Positions 36,891-45,734 of a stretch of 64,000 nucleotides of DNA are shown piece after piece (the first letter of the stretch is position 1; every line of letters starts with the position of its first letter). A model generated the notes under the pieces. That model searched no databases. It was not told the DNA's origin and was given only the letters and a program-made list of their open reading frames with translations. The translations under genes and the position numbers were made by a program. The stretch is from GCA-1730015 sp964583825. Lineage in GTDB: Bacteria > Pseudomonadota > Gammaproteobacteria > Granulosicoccales > Granulosicoccaceae. The stretch covers positions 14,351-78,350 of the forward strand of contig CAZOXM010000007.1 of NCBI GenBank assembly GCA_964583825.1, given 5' to 3'.

Positions 36891-39713
36891 ATGGCAGAAG
36901 TCACAGTCAGGCAGTTAGCCGATACGGTGGGTACACCCGTCGACAAATTGCTGGAACAACTCAAAGACGCCGGCGTCGCCAAATCGACACCGGAAGACAC
37001 CATTGCGGATGCTGAAAAGTCACAGCTGCTGACCTTTTTGCGTCAATCGCACGGGGTCGAGAAAAAGGCGAGCGGTGCGAGCAAGATCACCCTGACTCGC
37101 AAGAAGCGCGGCGAGATCAAAGTCGGTGGACCGGGCCGCAAGTCGGTTACCGTTGAAACACGCGGCAAGCGCACCTACGCCAAGCGCGATCAAAATGCGC
37201 GCGACGAGATGGTGCGGCAGGCGGCGCTGCGACAACAGCAGGCCGATCCGAGCAAGGCACCTGCGCCTGCGCCGGCCATGGCAGACGCCGACGAGCCACT
37301 GCCGGTCAGCCGCGAAGAGGAAGATCTCGACGCCAAGGCCAAAGCGCTCGAGGCCAAAGCGGCCGAGCTTGCTGCAAGGGAAAAGGAACTGGCTGCACAA
37401 CAGCTGGCAGTTGCCGAGCAGGCCAAGCTTGAAGCGGAACGCGCCGTCATGGAAGCGGCCAGCGCCGCCGATGAAGCCGCCGATGCCGAAGCAGCGCAAG
37501 CCGCACAGCTCGAACAGCAAAAGCAGGCAGAAGCCGAAGAAGATGCACGCCTGAAAGCAGAGGAAGAAGCACGGGAAGTCGCTGAAGCCGCTGCACGCAA
37601 GGCAGTTGAAGAGGCGGCCCTTGCCGAGCTTCAGCAGGGCGTTGAAGACGCCGGACGTGCCAAGCTTGAGGCCGTGCGCAAAGCGGCTGAAGCGGAACTC
37701 GCAAGAATTGAGGAAGAAAAACGCCAGGCGGCCAAAGCGAAACGCGAACGTTTTTTCAGCTCACCGGCTGCACCGGCATCTTCGGATTCCGGCAAGGGCG
37801 GCCGCCGCGGACGCGGCGGCAAGGGTGGTCGCAAAGAACTGCGTGTTGCAGGTGGCCGCAGCAGCAAGCGTGAAAAGCAATTTGAGTTCAGTCGCTCTAT
37901 TGAAGCGAAACACGGCTTTGCCAGACCGACCGAACCCGTCATTCGCGATGTTGACGTTCCGGACACGATCACGGTAGCTGAGCTTGCCAACCGCATGGCG
38001 GTCAAGGCGGGTGAGGTGATTAAAACCATGATGGGCATGGGAGTCATGGCGACTATCAACCAGATGCTCGATCAGGACACTGCAGTGCTGGTGGTGGAAG
38101 AAATGGGGCATCGTGCCCGCACCACCTCCGCGGACGATCTCGAAGCGGCGCTGGAAAACAAGATCCTCGGTGGAACAGCGGCAGAGGAAGCTGATGCCGA
38201 TGCGCAAGAGAGACCACCGGTAGTCACGGTCATGGGTCACGTTGACCACGGCAAGACATCGCTGCTCGACTACATCCGCTCATCGCGCGTCGCCGCCGGA
38301 GAGGCCGGAGGCATTACCCAGCACATCGGTGCTTACAGTGTTGACCACGACCGCGGTCGTATCACCTTTCTGGATACTCCAGGCCACGCTGCGTTTACCG
38401 CAATGCGTGCGCGTGGTGCACAGGCAACCGACATTGTTGTGCTGGTGGTTGCCGCCGACGACGGCGCGATGCCGCAGACGGTCGAGGCGGTGCAGCACTC
38501 ACGTGCCGCCGGCGTGCCGATCATTGTGGCTGTCAACAAGATGGATAAGGAAGATGCCGATCCTGATCGGGTCAAGAACGACTTGTCCAAACACGAAGTG
38601 ATTCCGGAAGAGTGGGGTGGTGACACGATGTTTGTCCCGGTGTCTGCGCTTACCGGAATGGGAATCGACGATCTGCTCGATGCGCTGTTGCTGCAGGCCG
38701 AGTTACTGGAACTGAAAGCGACGGCCGAAGGCCCGGCCAAAGGTGTGGTGGTTGAGGCGACGCTGGAGAAAGGTCGTGGCCCGGTGGCTACCGTGCTGGT
38801 ACAGGGGGGCACGCTCAAGCGTGGCGACATCATGGTCTGCGGCAAGGAATTCGGTCGTGTGCGGGCGATGTTCGACGATGCCGGCAACCCGGTCGAATCG
38901 GCAGGCCCGTCGGTGCCCGTGCAGGTGCTCGGTCTGTCCAACGCACCGGAGGCCGGGCAGAACATGCTGGTGTCCAAGGACGAACGCAGTGCTCGTGAAC
39001 TGGCCGGACTCAGAAACGAAAAGTCTCGTGATGCACGACTCGCAGAAAGACGACCGGCGAAGCTCGAAGACGTGTTCTCGCAAGTGAACAGGGGCGATGT
39101 CAGCACCCTGAACCTCGTGATCAAAACAGACGTGCAGGGCAGCTTTGAAGCCCTGCGCGATTCACTTGAAAAACTGTCGACCGATGAAGTCACCATTAAG
39201 GTCATCGGTGGGGGTGTCGGTGGAATTACCGAATCCGATGCGCAGCTCGCCGCGGCCTCAGGTGCGATCATGATCGGCTTTAACACGCGTGCAGACAATA
39301 CTGCCCGCCGCGTGATCACCGAACAGGAAATTGAACTGCACTACGACAGCGTGATCTACGAAGTGATCGATCGTGTCAAAGCTGCCGCAGGCGGGATGCT
39401 GGCCCCCGAGATCCAGGAACGCATTATCGGACTGGCAGTGGTGCGGGATGTTTTCCGGTCACCCAAGTTCGGTTCGATTGCCGGTTCCATGGTTGAAGAG
39501 GGTGTGATTCGCAAGAGCGCACCTATTCGTGTACTGCGCGACAACGTCGTGATCTACGAAGGGGAACTCGAGTCCCTGCGACGCTTCAAGGACGACGTTG
39601 CTGAAGTCAGAGCGGGAACCGAGTGTGGAATCGGGGTTAAAAACTACACCGATGTGCAACCGGGTGATCAGATAGAAGTGTTTGAACGCACTGAAGTGGC
39701 GAGGACACTGTAG
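36891..39713 (+). CDS. infB: Translation initiation factor IF-2
   Basis: IF-2 is the GTPase that places initiator tRNA on the 30S subunit and promotes subunit joining. The 940-residue protein has an N-terminal IF2_N domain (about 1-55), then a long Ala/Glu/Lys/Arg-rich coiled-coil segment (about 115-290) and a second IF2_N-like domain. The G domain has GHVDHGKT (449-456), DTPGH and NKMD. Domains II-IV follow. It lies between nusA and rbfA, as in other gammaproteobacteria. The alanine-rich segment is low complexity and generates long spurious frames on both strands. Confidence 0.97.
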   Translation: MAEVTVRQLADTVGTPVDKLLEQLKDAGVAKSTPEDTIADAEKSQLLTFLRQSHGVEKKASGASKITLTRKKRGEIKVGGPGRKSVTVETRGKRTYAKRDQNARDEMVRQAALRQQQADPSKAPAPAPAMADADEPLPVSREEEDLDAKAKALEAKAAELAAREKELAAQQLAVAEQAKLEAERAVMEAASAADEAADAEAAQAAQLEQQKQAEAEEDARLKAEEEAREVAEAAARKAVEEAALAELQQGVEDAGRAKLEAVRKAAEAELARIEEEKRQAAKAKRERFFSSPAAPASSDSGKGGRRGRGGKGGRKELRVAGGRSSKREKQFEFSRSIEAKHGFARPTEPVIRDVDVPDTITVAELANRMAVKAGEVIKTMMGMGVMATINQMLDQDTAVLVVEEMGHRARTTSADDLEAALENKILGGTAAEEADADAQERPPVVTVMGHVDHGKTSLLDYIRSSRVAAGEAGGITQHIGAYSVDHDRGRITFLDTPGHAAFTAMRARGAQATDIVVLVVAADDGAMPQTVEAVQHSRAAGVPIIVAVNKMDKEDADPDRVKNDLSKHEVIPEEWGGDTMFVPVSALTGMGIDDLLDALLLQAELLELKATAEGPAKGVVVEATLEKGRGPVATVLVQGGTLKRGDIMVCGKEFGRVRAMFDDAGNPVESAGPSVPVQVLGLSNAPEAGQNMLVSKDERSARELAGLRNEKSRDARLAERRPAKLEDVFSQVNRGDVSTLNLVIKTDVQGSFEALRDSLEKLSTDEVTIKVIGGGVGGITESDAQLAAASGAIMIGFNTRADNTARRVITEQEIELHYDSVIYEVIDRVKAAAGGMLAPEIQERIIGLAVVRDVFRSPKFGSIAGSMVEEGVIRKSAPIRVLRDNVVIYEGELESLRRFKDDVAEVRAGTECGIGVKNYTDVQPGDQIEVFERTEVARTL

Positions 39714-40123
39714 TGTCGAAAGACTATCCGAGAAGCTATCGGGTGGCCGATCAGATCCAGCGCGAGCTCGCGGATCTGATTCGCAGTGAAGTGAAAGATC
39801 CGCGTGTGCCTGCGACCATGACGATCGCAGCGGTCGATGTGAACAAGGATCTTTCCATCGCTAAAGTATTTGTCTCGACTTTCGATCTCGAAAGTGACAT
39901 GCAGGCACGACAGGATGCTGTGGACGGACTCAATCAGGCTGCGGGTTATCTGCGCAAACTGCTGAGCCGTACCATGCGCATGCGTTCGGTGCCACAGCTG
40001 CGCTTCGCCTATGACAACGTACAGGAAGACGCCACGCGGCTTTCGTCTTTAATTGACGATGCAGTGCGCAGCAACACGACGTCCGATGACGCGCATCCGG
40101 ACGCGTCTCCTGAACAAGTGTAA
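39713..40123 (+). CDS. rbfA: Ribosome-binding factor A
   Basis: RbfA is a KH-like cold-shock factor that binds free 30S subunits during late 16S rRNA processing. The 136-residue protein has the family blocks RVADQIQRELADLIRSEVKD and VKDPRV, then DLSIAKVFVS. The GTG start overlaps the infB stop by one base. Confidence 0.95.
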   Translation: MSKDYPRSYRVADQIQRELADLIRSEVKDPRVPATMTIAAVDVNKDLSIAKVFVSTFDLESDMQARQDAVDGLNQAAGYLRKLLSRTMRMRSVPQLRFAYDNVQEDATRLSSLIDDAVRSNTTSDDAHPDASPEQV

Positions 40124-40160
40124 GCACAGCGATACCGGCGGAGACAGAGGCAAAATAAAG

Positions 40161-41045
40161 GTGGGTTTGCGCGAACTAAATGCGGTAGTGCTGCTGGATA
40201 AACCAGCTGGCTGTACCTCGAATGCGATACTGCAGCAGGTGCGCAGGATTTATCGCGCGAAAAAGGCGGGGCACACCGGCAGCCTCGATCCGGCGGCAAC
40301 CGGCATGTTGCCGATCTGTTTTGGTGAGGGCACCAAGCTTTGCGGTTATTTGCTCGACGCTGAAAAAACCTATGAAACGGAAGGTGTGCTCGGCGCCACC
40401 ACAGACACGGATGATGCAGAAGGTCAGATCATGACTGAATCAGAGGTGCCACCGATAACCGACGATGAAATGAATCGCGTGGTTCGGAGCTTCCTGGGTG
40501 AATCGATGCAGCGACCGCCGGTGTATTCCGCAATCAAACGCAATGGTGTTCGGGCCCACAAACTTGCGCGCAGTGGTCAGACTCCCGAGTTGGATCCCAG
40601 GCCGGTGACAGTGCACGACATCGAACTGACCCACTTCGATGGCAGACGCTTTGGTATTCGCATGCATGTTTCAAAGGGCACCTATGTGCGCGCCATTGTG
40701 CGGGATATCGGTGAAAAACTCGGCTGTGGTGCGCACGTGACGACACTGCGTCGATTGAGCGTATCGCCGTTTGGTGATCATCCGATGCACAGCGTGGAAG
40801 AAATCGAACAACATACCGACAAGCTGTTGCTGAATGTCGATGCTGTGATCAGCGACTGGCCGAGCAAAACCGTGGATGAAGAATCCGCGTTGAAATTTCG
40901 ACACGGGTCGAAGCCCGTAATCGAAGCGCAGGACTCCGACGACCTGCTCCGGGTGTATGGACCGGATGACAGGTTTCTCGGTCTGGGCAAAGTTTCCGAC
41001 GGACGTTTACAAACTGTCCGTATCATTGGGGCGCAACTGCAATGA
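40161..41045 (+). CDS. truB: tRNA pseudouridine-55 synthase
   Basis: TruB makes pseudouridine 55 in the T-loop of tRNAs. The 294-residue protein has the catalytic aspartate Asp43 in GSLDPAATGMLP, and the conserved blocks LLDKPAGCTSN and RPPVYSAIKRNG. The C-terminal PUA-like domain covers the last 60 or so residues. I place the start at GTG 40161 (VGLRELNAVVLLDKP) with AGAGG about ten bases upstream; frames starting within rbfA at 40053 add 36 unrelated residues. Confidence 0.95.
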   Translation: MGLRELNAVVLLDKPAGCTSNAILQQVRRIYRAKKAGHTGSLDPAATGMLPICFGEGTKLCGYLLDAEKTYETEGVLGATTDTDDAEGQIMTESEVPPITDDEMNRVVRSFLGESMQRPPVYSAIKRNGVRAHKLARSGQTPELDPRPVTVHDIELTHFDGRRFGIRMHVSKGTYVRAIVRDIGEKLGCGAHVTTLRRLSVSPFGDHPMHSVEEIEQHTDKLLLNVDAVISDWPSKTVDEESALKFRHGSKPVIEAQDSDDLLRVYGPDDRFLGLGKVSDGRLQTVRIIGAQLQ

Positions 41046-41097
41046 GTGGTGGTTGCGAACCTTCTTTTGTTAAAGACTCATCATTGGAGAAAACCAC

Positions 41098-41370
41098 ATG
41101 GGCTGTCTAAGTGCCGAAGCAACGGCTGAAATAGTCAACGAGTACAAGCGCGATGAAGCCGATACCGGCTCACCGGAAGTTCAGGTCGCACTTCTCACCG
41201 CAAGAATCAACCATCTGACCGAACACTTTAAAGTTCACAACCACGACCACCATTCTCGTCGTGGTCTGCTGCGCATGGTTAATCAGCGCCGCAAACTGCT
41301 CGACTACCTGAAGCGCAAGGATTTGTCACGCTACCAGGATCTCATCGGTCGACTCGGTCTGCGTCGATAA
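41098..41370 (+). CDS. rpsO: 30S ribosomal protein S15
   Basis: S15 is an early-binding 16S rRNA protein. The 90-residue product has the family core DTGSPEVQVALLTARI, the loop HSRRGLLRMVNQRRKLLDYLK-like residues and the ending RLGLRR. TTGGAG lies about nine bases before the ATG. It is followed by pnp, the classic rpsO-pnp pair. Confidence 0.97.
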   Translation: MGCLSAEATAEIVNEYKRDEADTGSPEVQVALLTARINHLTEHFKVHNHDHHSRRGLLRMVNQRRKLLDYLKRKDLSRYQDLIGRLGLRR

Positions 41371-41396
41371 CGCGCATAGCAACTTAAGGATTTATC

Positions 41397-43508
41397 GTGA
41401 ATCAAGTAACTAAAACTTTTAAATTTGGCGATCATGAAGTTGTGATGCAGACCGGAGAGGTTGCGCGTCAGGCGTCATCTGCCGTTATGGTCAGCATCGG
41501 TGACACCATGGTACTCGTGTCTGCAGTTGGCCGGAAGGAAGCCAAACCGGGGCAGGACTTCTTCCCACTGACCATCAACTACCAGGAGCGCACCTACGCT
41601 GCCGGTAAAATACCCGGTGGTTTCTTCAAGCGGGAAGGGCGTCCTGCGGAAAGCGAAACGCTTATTTCCCGTCTAATCGACCGGCCGCTGCGACCACTGT
41701 TTCCCAAGGGTTTCAAAAACGAAGTGCAGGTCATTGCCACGGTTATGTCGCTGGACCCTGAAATACAAACCGATATACCCGCGATGCTGGGTGCGTCTGC
41801 TGCACTTGCCTGTTCCGGCATGCCTTTTCAGGGCCCGATTGGTGCGGCACGCGTTGGATATATCAACGGCAGCTACGCGTTGAACCCGAGCCTGTCCAGC
41901 ATGCAGGATTCCGACCTCGATCTGGTAGTGGCCGGTACCGACAACGCGGTGTTAATGGTTGAGTCTGAAGCGGCTGTATTGTCTGAAGATGTCATGCTGG
42001 GTGCTGTCGTGTTCGGTCATGAACAAATGCAGGTAGCTATTCAGGCGATCCGCGAGCTGGCCGCAGAGGTGGGTGCTGAACCGTGGGGCTGGGAGGCTGC
42101 ACCTGTGAACGAATCACTGGCGGCCCAGGTCTCTTCTGCCGCTGAAGCCGGACTGGTAGAGGCCTACAGCACGCCGGACAAAATGGAGCGTCAGAACAAG
42201 GTTGCGCAGGTGCGTGATGCCGTGGTGGAACAACTGGCCACTGAAGCGGAAGGTGCGCCATCGGCCGCAGAGGTGAAAGGTGCTTTCTCGACACTTGAGA
42301 AAAGCATTGTGCGCGGCCGAATTCTCGCAGGTGAGTTGCGCATTGACGGCCGCGATACGCGATCCGTGCGTCCTATCTCTGTGAAGACCGGACTGCTGCC
42401 GCGCGTGCATGGCTCTTCACTGTTTACCCGAGGTGAGACTCAGGCCATTGTCGCGGCGACACTGGGCACTACACGCGATGCACAGATTATTGATGCGCTT
42501 GAAGGTGAGCGGCGCGATGCGTTTATGCTGCACTACAACTTCCCTCCGTACTGTGTGGGTGAAACCGGTTTTGTCGGCTCACCGAAGCGCCGCGAAATCG
42601 GTCATGGCCGACTGGCGCGCCGCGGTGTAGCTGCCGTAATGCCTGATGAAGAAGTATTCCCGTATACCATTCGCGTGGTTTCCGAAATCACCGAGTCCAA
42701 CGGTTCAAGCTCCATGGCCAGTGTGTGCGGTTCCAGCCTCGCGATGATGGACGCCGGTGTGCCGCTTTCAGCGCCGGTCGCCGGTATCGCAATGGGGCTG
42801 ATCAAAGACGACAGTCGATTTGCTGTACTGAGTGACATTCTCGGAGACGAGGATCACCTCGGTGACATGGACTTCAAAGTGGCCGGGACCGAAGCCGGTG
42901 TCACCGCACTCCAGATGGACATCAAAATCGACGGCATCACCCGTGAGATCATGGAAGCGGCACTCGAACAAGCGAAAGAGGGCAGACTCTTTATACTCGG
43001 CGAGATGAACAAAGTGCTTGCCGCACCTCGTGAGGAACTGTCAGAGCACGCACCACGTTTTATCACCTTAAAAATTCACCCCGAGAAGATTGCCGCGGTT
43101 ATTGGTAAAGGTGGTGCGGTTATTCGCGCACTGACCGAGGAAACCGGTGCAACCATCGATATCGGCGACGACGGTGTTATCAAGATCGCGTCGAGTGATC
43201 GTGAGGCCGGTGAGGAAGCACGGCGAAGAATTGAGCAGATTACCGCCGATGTTGAAGTCGGCGCAATCTATGAGGGCAAAGTGCAGAAGATTATGGACTT
43301 TGGTGCCTTCGTGAATATTCTGCCGGGTAAGGACGGGCTGGTTCATATCTCTCAAATATCAGAGGAACGCGTACAAAACGTCTCTGATGAACTGAGCGAA
43401 GGACAAACCGTTCGTGTCAAAGTGCTCGAAGTGGATAAGCAGGGTCGCATCCGTTTGAGCATGAAAGCCGTCATGGCCGACGAGTCACCAGCACCCGCTG
43501 AGTCCTAG
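41397..43508 (+). CDS. pnp: Polyribonucleotide nucleotidyltransferase (PNPase)
   Basis: PNPase degrades RNA from the 3' end with phosphate and can add tails. The 703-residue protein has two RNase PH domains (about 10-230 and 310-540), a KH domain (AVIGKGGAVIRALTEE, about 560) and a C-terminal S1 domain (about 620-690). The start is GTG with AAGGA upstream. The length is normal, and no frame defect is seen. Confidence 0.97.
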   Translation: MNQVTKTFKFGDHEVVMQTGEVARQASSAVMVSIGDTMVLVSAVGRKEAKPGQDFFPLTINYQERTYAAGKIPGGFFKREGRPAESETLISRLIDRPLRPLFPKGFKNEVQVIATVMSLDPEIQTDIPAMLGASAALACSGMPFQGPIGAARVGYINGSYALNPSLSSMQDSDLDLVVAGTDNAVLMVESEAAVLSEDVMLGAVVFGHEQMQVAIQAIRELAAEVGAEPWGWEAAPVNESLAAQVSSAAEAGLVEAYSTPDKMERQNKVAQVRDAVVEQLATEAEGAPSAAEVKGAFSTLEKSIVRGRILAGELRIDGRDTRSVRPISVKTGLLPRVHGSSLFTRGETQAIVAATLGTTRDAQIIDALEGERRDAFMLHYNFPPYCVGETGFVGSPKRREIGHGRLARRGVAAVMPDEEVFPYTIRVVSEITESNGSSSMASVCGSSLAMMDAGVPLSAPVAGIAMGLIKDDSRFAVLSDILGDEDHLGDMDFKVAGTEAGVTALQMDIKIDGITREIMEAALEQAKEGRLFILGEMNKVLAAPREELSEHAPRFITLKIHPEKIAAVIGKGGAVIRALTEETGATIDIGDDGVIKIASSDREAGEEARRRIEQITADVEVGAIYEGKVQKIMDFGAFVNILPGKDGLVHISQISEERVQNVSDELSEGQTVRVKVLEVDKQGRIRLSMKAVMADESPAPAES

Positions 43509-43519
43509 TCCTGATGCAA

Positions 43520-43544
43520 AGGCGGGGCAATCACTGCCCCGCCT
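43520..43544 (+). terminator. Hairpin after pnp
   Basis: A perfect 10-bp stem, AGGCGGGGCA with TGCCCCGCCT, encloses ATCAC. The following bases are GATTGT, a weak U-tract, so it may stabilise the pnp 3' end rather than terminate efficiently. Confidence 0.55.
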
Positions 43545-43550
43545 GATTGT

Positions 43551-43997
43551 ATGTGCCATGAAACTTTTATGCGGCGTTGTGTGGAACTCGCGCAAAACGC
43601 CGCAACCGCAGGGGAAGTACCGGTTGGTGCGGTGGTCGTGCAAAACGGTCAGATAATCGCCGAAGCTGGCAATGCCCAAATTGGGCACTGTGACCCCACC
43701 GCGCATGCGGAAATTCTGTGCCTCAGAAAAGCGGCAACCGCGATCGGTAACTACCGGCTGCCAGGTTGCACAATCTATAGCACCGTGGAGCCTTGCCTGA
43801 TGTGTGCCGGTGCGATCCTCCATGCCCGCCTGGAACTACTGGTGTTCGGCGCTTTCGAACCGCGTGCCGGCGCGATGGGTGGTGAAATCAACTATTTTGA
43901 AGCAATGTCACATTTACATAAAATCGACATTGTGGGCGGCGTGCTGGGCGAACAATGCAAAGAGATGATGCAGCAGTTTTTCCGCAGCCGTCGTTAG
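43551..43997 (+). CDS. tadA: tRNA-specific adenosine deaminase
   Basis: TadA converts the wobble adenosine of tRNA-Arg(ACG) to inosine. The 148-residue deaminase has the zinc/catalytic motif HAE (52-54) with PCLMC (Cys82 and Cys85), and the family block GAVVVQNGQIIAE. The ATG lies directly after the pnp hairpin. The gene probably has its own weak signals or is read through from pnp. Confidence 0.94.
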   Translation: MCHETFMRRCVELAQNAATAGEVPVGAVVVQNGQIIAEAGNAQIGHCDPTAHAEILCLRKAATAIGNYRLPGCTIYSTVEPCLMCAGAILHARLELLVFGAFEPRAGAMGGEINYFEAMSHLHKIDIVGGVLGEQCKEMMQQFFRSRR

Positions 43998-44057
43998 TAA
44001 AACTCCCCGGGCCTGTGCGCTTTTGCATTTCCCTGGCAATCTACTATGCTTTGGCTC

Positions 44058-44085
44058 GGGCTGGAACCAGCCCTGCCCGGGCAGG
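44058..44085. repeat. Two adjacent palindromes upstream of the STAS gene
   Basis: GGGCTGGAACCAGCCC (44058-44073) abuts the 14-base palindrome CCTGCCCGGGCAGG (44072-44085). They lie in the 245-base gene-free region before the STAS gene and may be a structured leader or protein-binding site. I see no clear promoter there. Confidence 0.5.
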
Positions 44086-44242
44086 CAGGTTGCGCGATGA
44101 TCGCGTGTAAAACAGGTACTGCATCTGTTTGAATTAGATGAAATATTCCAGTTATTGAAACGTGTCCATTCGCTTATTTAAGTAATCCTTTGTTTCGTCG
44201 ATAGCGAATCGAATAAGTGCTTAAAGGCAGAGGTTGTGCATT

Positions 44243-44545
44243 GTGAGTGTGACTGCTTATCACTCTGAAGACGGTGACGAAGTAATAGTCGCTGTGGCTG
44301 GACGATTCGATTATCGCGTCTACGATTCGTTCAAGGCGTCTTATGCCTCCGTGAAGCAGGACAGCCAGATCAAAGTGGATCTGAGCGAAACCGACTATAT
44401 GGACAGCAGTGCACTCGGCATGCTGCTCATGTTGAGAGAACACGTCGGCAAAGCTGCCAGGATTTTGCTCGTCAATCCCACCCCCGACGTACATCGCGTT
44501 TTATCGATCGCTAATTTCGACAAGTTGTTTGCTATTGAGCGGTAA
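44243..44545 (+). CDS. STAS-domain anti-sigma factor antagonist-like protein
   Basis: This 100-residue single-domain protein has the SpoIIAA/STAS fold. The helix-cap motif DSSALGMLLML holds the serines (55-56) that are phosphorylated in partner-switching systems. Such proteins bind a HATPase-domain kinase in the dephosphorylated state. The next gene encodes such a kinase-like protein, so the two probably work as a pair. I place the start at GTG 44243, with AGAGG about nine bases upstream; a TTG at 44234 would sit directly on that ribosome site. No sigma factor gene is nearby. Confidence 0.8.
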   Translation: MSVTAYHSEDGDEVIVAVAGRFDYRVYDSFKASYASVKQDSQIKVDLSETDYMDSSALGMLLMLREHVGKAARILLVNPTPDVHRVLSIANFDKLFAIER

Positions 44546-44546
44546 C

Positions 44547-45047
44547 GTGCAGGCACAGCAGAAAGTCGCCTACCGCCTGTGGCGGTTCGAAGGTGCAGAG
44601 CTTAGAGAGTCGAATCTGGTACCAACGCTCACTCGTTCTATCTGTCGGCAGTTCAATGTCGCATCGGAACGTACCGGCGATCTTGAGCTGGTGTTAACAG
44701 AAGTCATTGCCAACAGCATCGATCACGGGATTCTCGGACTGGATTCAACCATGAAGAAAGATCCGACAGGCTTTGAGCGATACTTTCTCACGCGGACCGC
44801 GATGCTCAGTGCGCTGACGGAGGGCGTCGTTGAAGTCAGCATTGATCAGCCGGAACCGGATATCATCAGAATTGCTGTACAGGACAGCGGTAATGGTTTT
44901 CCGTATCCGACCGGTTCGCTCGAAGGTATGCCGGAAAGCCTGCTACTGGCTTACGGACGCGGAGTGCTTATCATTCAAAAGCTGTGCAGATCAGTGACGC
45001 ACATTGGCAACGGCAATTGCGTGGTACTGCACTTTGCGATCTACTGA
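44547..45047 (+). CDS. RsbW/SpoIIAB-like HATPase (anti-sigma kinase-type) protein
   Basis: This 166-residue protein is a lone GHKL ATPase domain of the kind found in anti-sigma kinases and at the C-terminus of SpoIIE-type phosphatases. The N box is VLTEVIANSIDHG (Asn56), the G1 box DSGNGF (113-118) and the G2 box GRGVLII (137-143). A 50-residue insert between the N and G1 boxes resembles the phosphatase-linked type. The start is taken as GTG, one base after the STAS stop; a TTG at 44529 would overlap the STAS gene. It should phosphorylate the STAS protein or sequester a partner. The output is unknown. Confidence 0.75.
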   Translation: MQAQQKVAYRLWRFEGAELRESNLVPTLTRSICRQFNVASERTGDLELVLTEVIANSIDHGILGLDSTMKKDPTGFERYFLTRTAMLSALTEGVVEVSIDQPEPDIIRIAVQDSGNGFPYPTGSLEGMPESLLLAYGRGVLIIQKLCRSVTHIGNGNCVVLHFAIY

Positions 45048-45063
45048 CCGTCGAAGTTTATAG

Positions 45064-45525
45064 TCAATCGCTATGCGGTGTGACGACCAGTGATGCGCCG
45101 TCCAGTGCGATGATGATCATGCTTGAACCTGCCGCGGCATCCGGGCCCACACACCGCCAGCGCATACCGCCAATATACGCACCACCGACACCGTTTACTA
45201 TCGGATCAGCGAGTATTATCGTTTTTCCTATCAGGTTTTCAGCGCGACGATTGAGTGATGAGGGGCCACTGCTTTTGCGTTTGTAAAATGCTCGACCTGC
45301 CAATGCGGTGGACACCGCGAGTACCGCAAACAGTGCGACCTGCAACTGCCAGCTTGACACAGGCACGACCAGCGTCAGCACACCGGTGACAATAGCGGCA
45401 ACGCCGGGCCATAAAAAAATACCGCTGGGCGCCAGTAGCTCCATGGCACACAACAACAAGCCCGCTGTCATCCAGTGCCACGGCGTCAGCGTGGTGGTGA
45501 TGAACTCGATGTGGGAAACATCCAT
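45064..45525 (-). CDS. NfeD-family membrane protein
   Basis: This 153-residue protein has three to four membrane helices (about 15-80) in a Gly/Pro-rich context (MELLAPSGIFLWPGVAAI) and a C-terminal OB-fold domain containing GKTIILADPIVNGVG and RWRCVG. This is the short NfeD type that partners stomatin-like slipins in membrane microdomains. The slipin gene lies just upstream on the same strand, but the two are separated by an inverted-repeat element. The stop faces the HATPase gene. Confidence 0.85.
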   Translation of the reverse strand: MDVSHIEFITTTLTPWHWMTAGLLLCAMELLAPSGIFLWPGVAAIVTGVLTLVVPVSSWQLQVALFAVLAVSTALAGRAFYKRKSSGPSSLNRRAENLIGKTIILADPIVNGVGGAYIGGMRWRCVGPDAAAGSSMIIIALDGASLVVTPHSD

Positions 45526-45570
45526 TTATCTAATTCCCTCCGTACTTTAAAACTGCACCGCGCGCCCCGC

Positions 45571-45734
45571 TAGTGGACCGCTTGGAAAATTGGGTAACTG
45601 AATTTTCACAGTCACAGGCGTTAGAGCAAGGCGGAAAAACGCAGGCATAGCAGGGCCTGCGTCGAGTTTTTTCAACGCAGCTACAGCGTCTGTGACGAAG
45701 AAAATAGTGACTTTATTTTCCAAGCGGCCCACTA
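45571..45734. mobile_element. MITE-like nested inverted-repeat element, copy 1
   Basis: A 164-base palindromic element. The outer arms TAGTGGACCGCTTGGAAAAT (45571-45590) and the complement of 45715-45734 match at 19 of 20 positions. The outermost TA on each side could be a target duplication, as in IS630/Tc1-type insertions. Inside are a second pair (GTCACAGGCG 45611-45620 with CGTCTGTGAC 45687-45696) and a perfect 8-bp hairpin (ACGCAGGC 45639-45646 with GCCTGCGT 45655-45662). There is no coding sequence. Its right TAG is the stop codon of the slipin gene. Confidence 0.75.

Noticed and set aside
37190..37600. Long alanine/serine-rich frames on the minus strand inside infB
   Set aside because: They are shadows of the Ala/Glu/Lys-rich coiled coil of IF-2.
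45547..45732. 61-codon minus-strand frame
   Set aside because: It is contained almost wholly in the first inverted-repeat element; its codons reflect the palindrome, not a protein.
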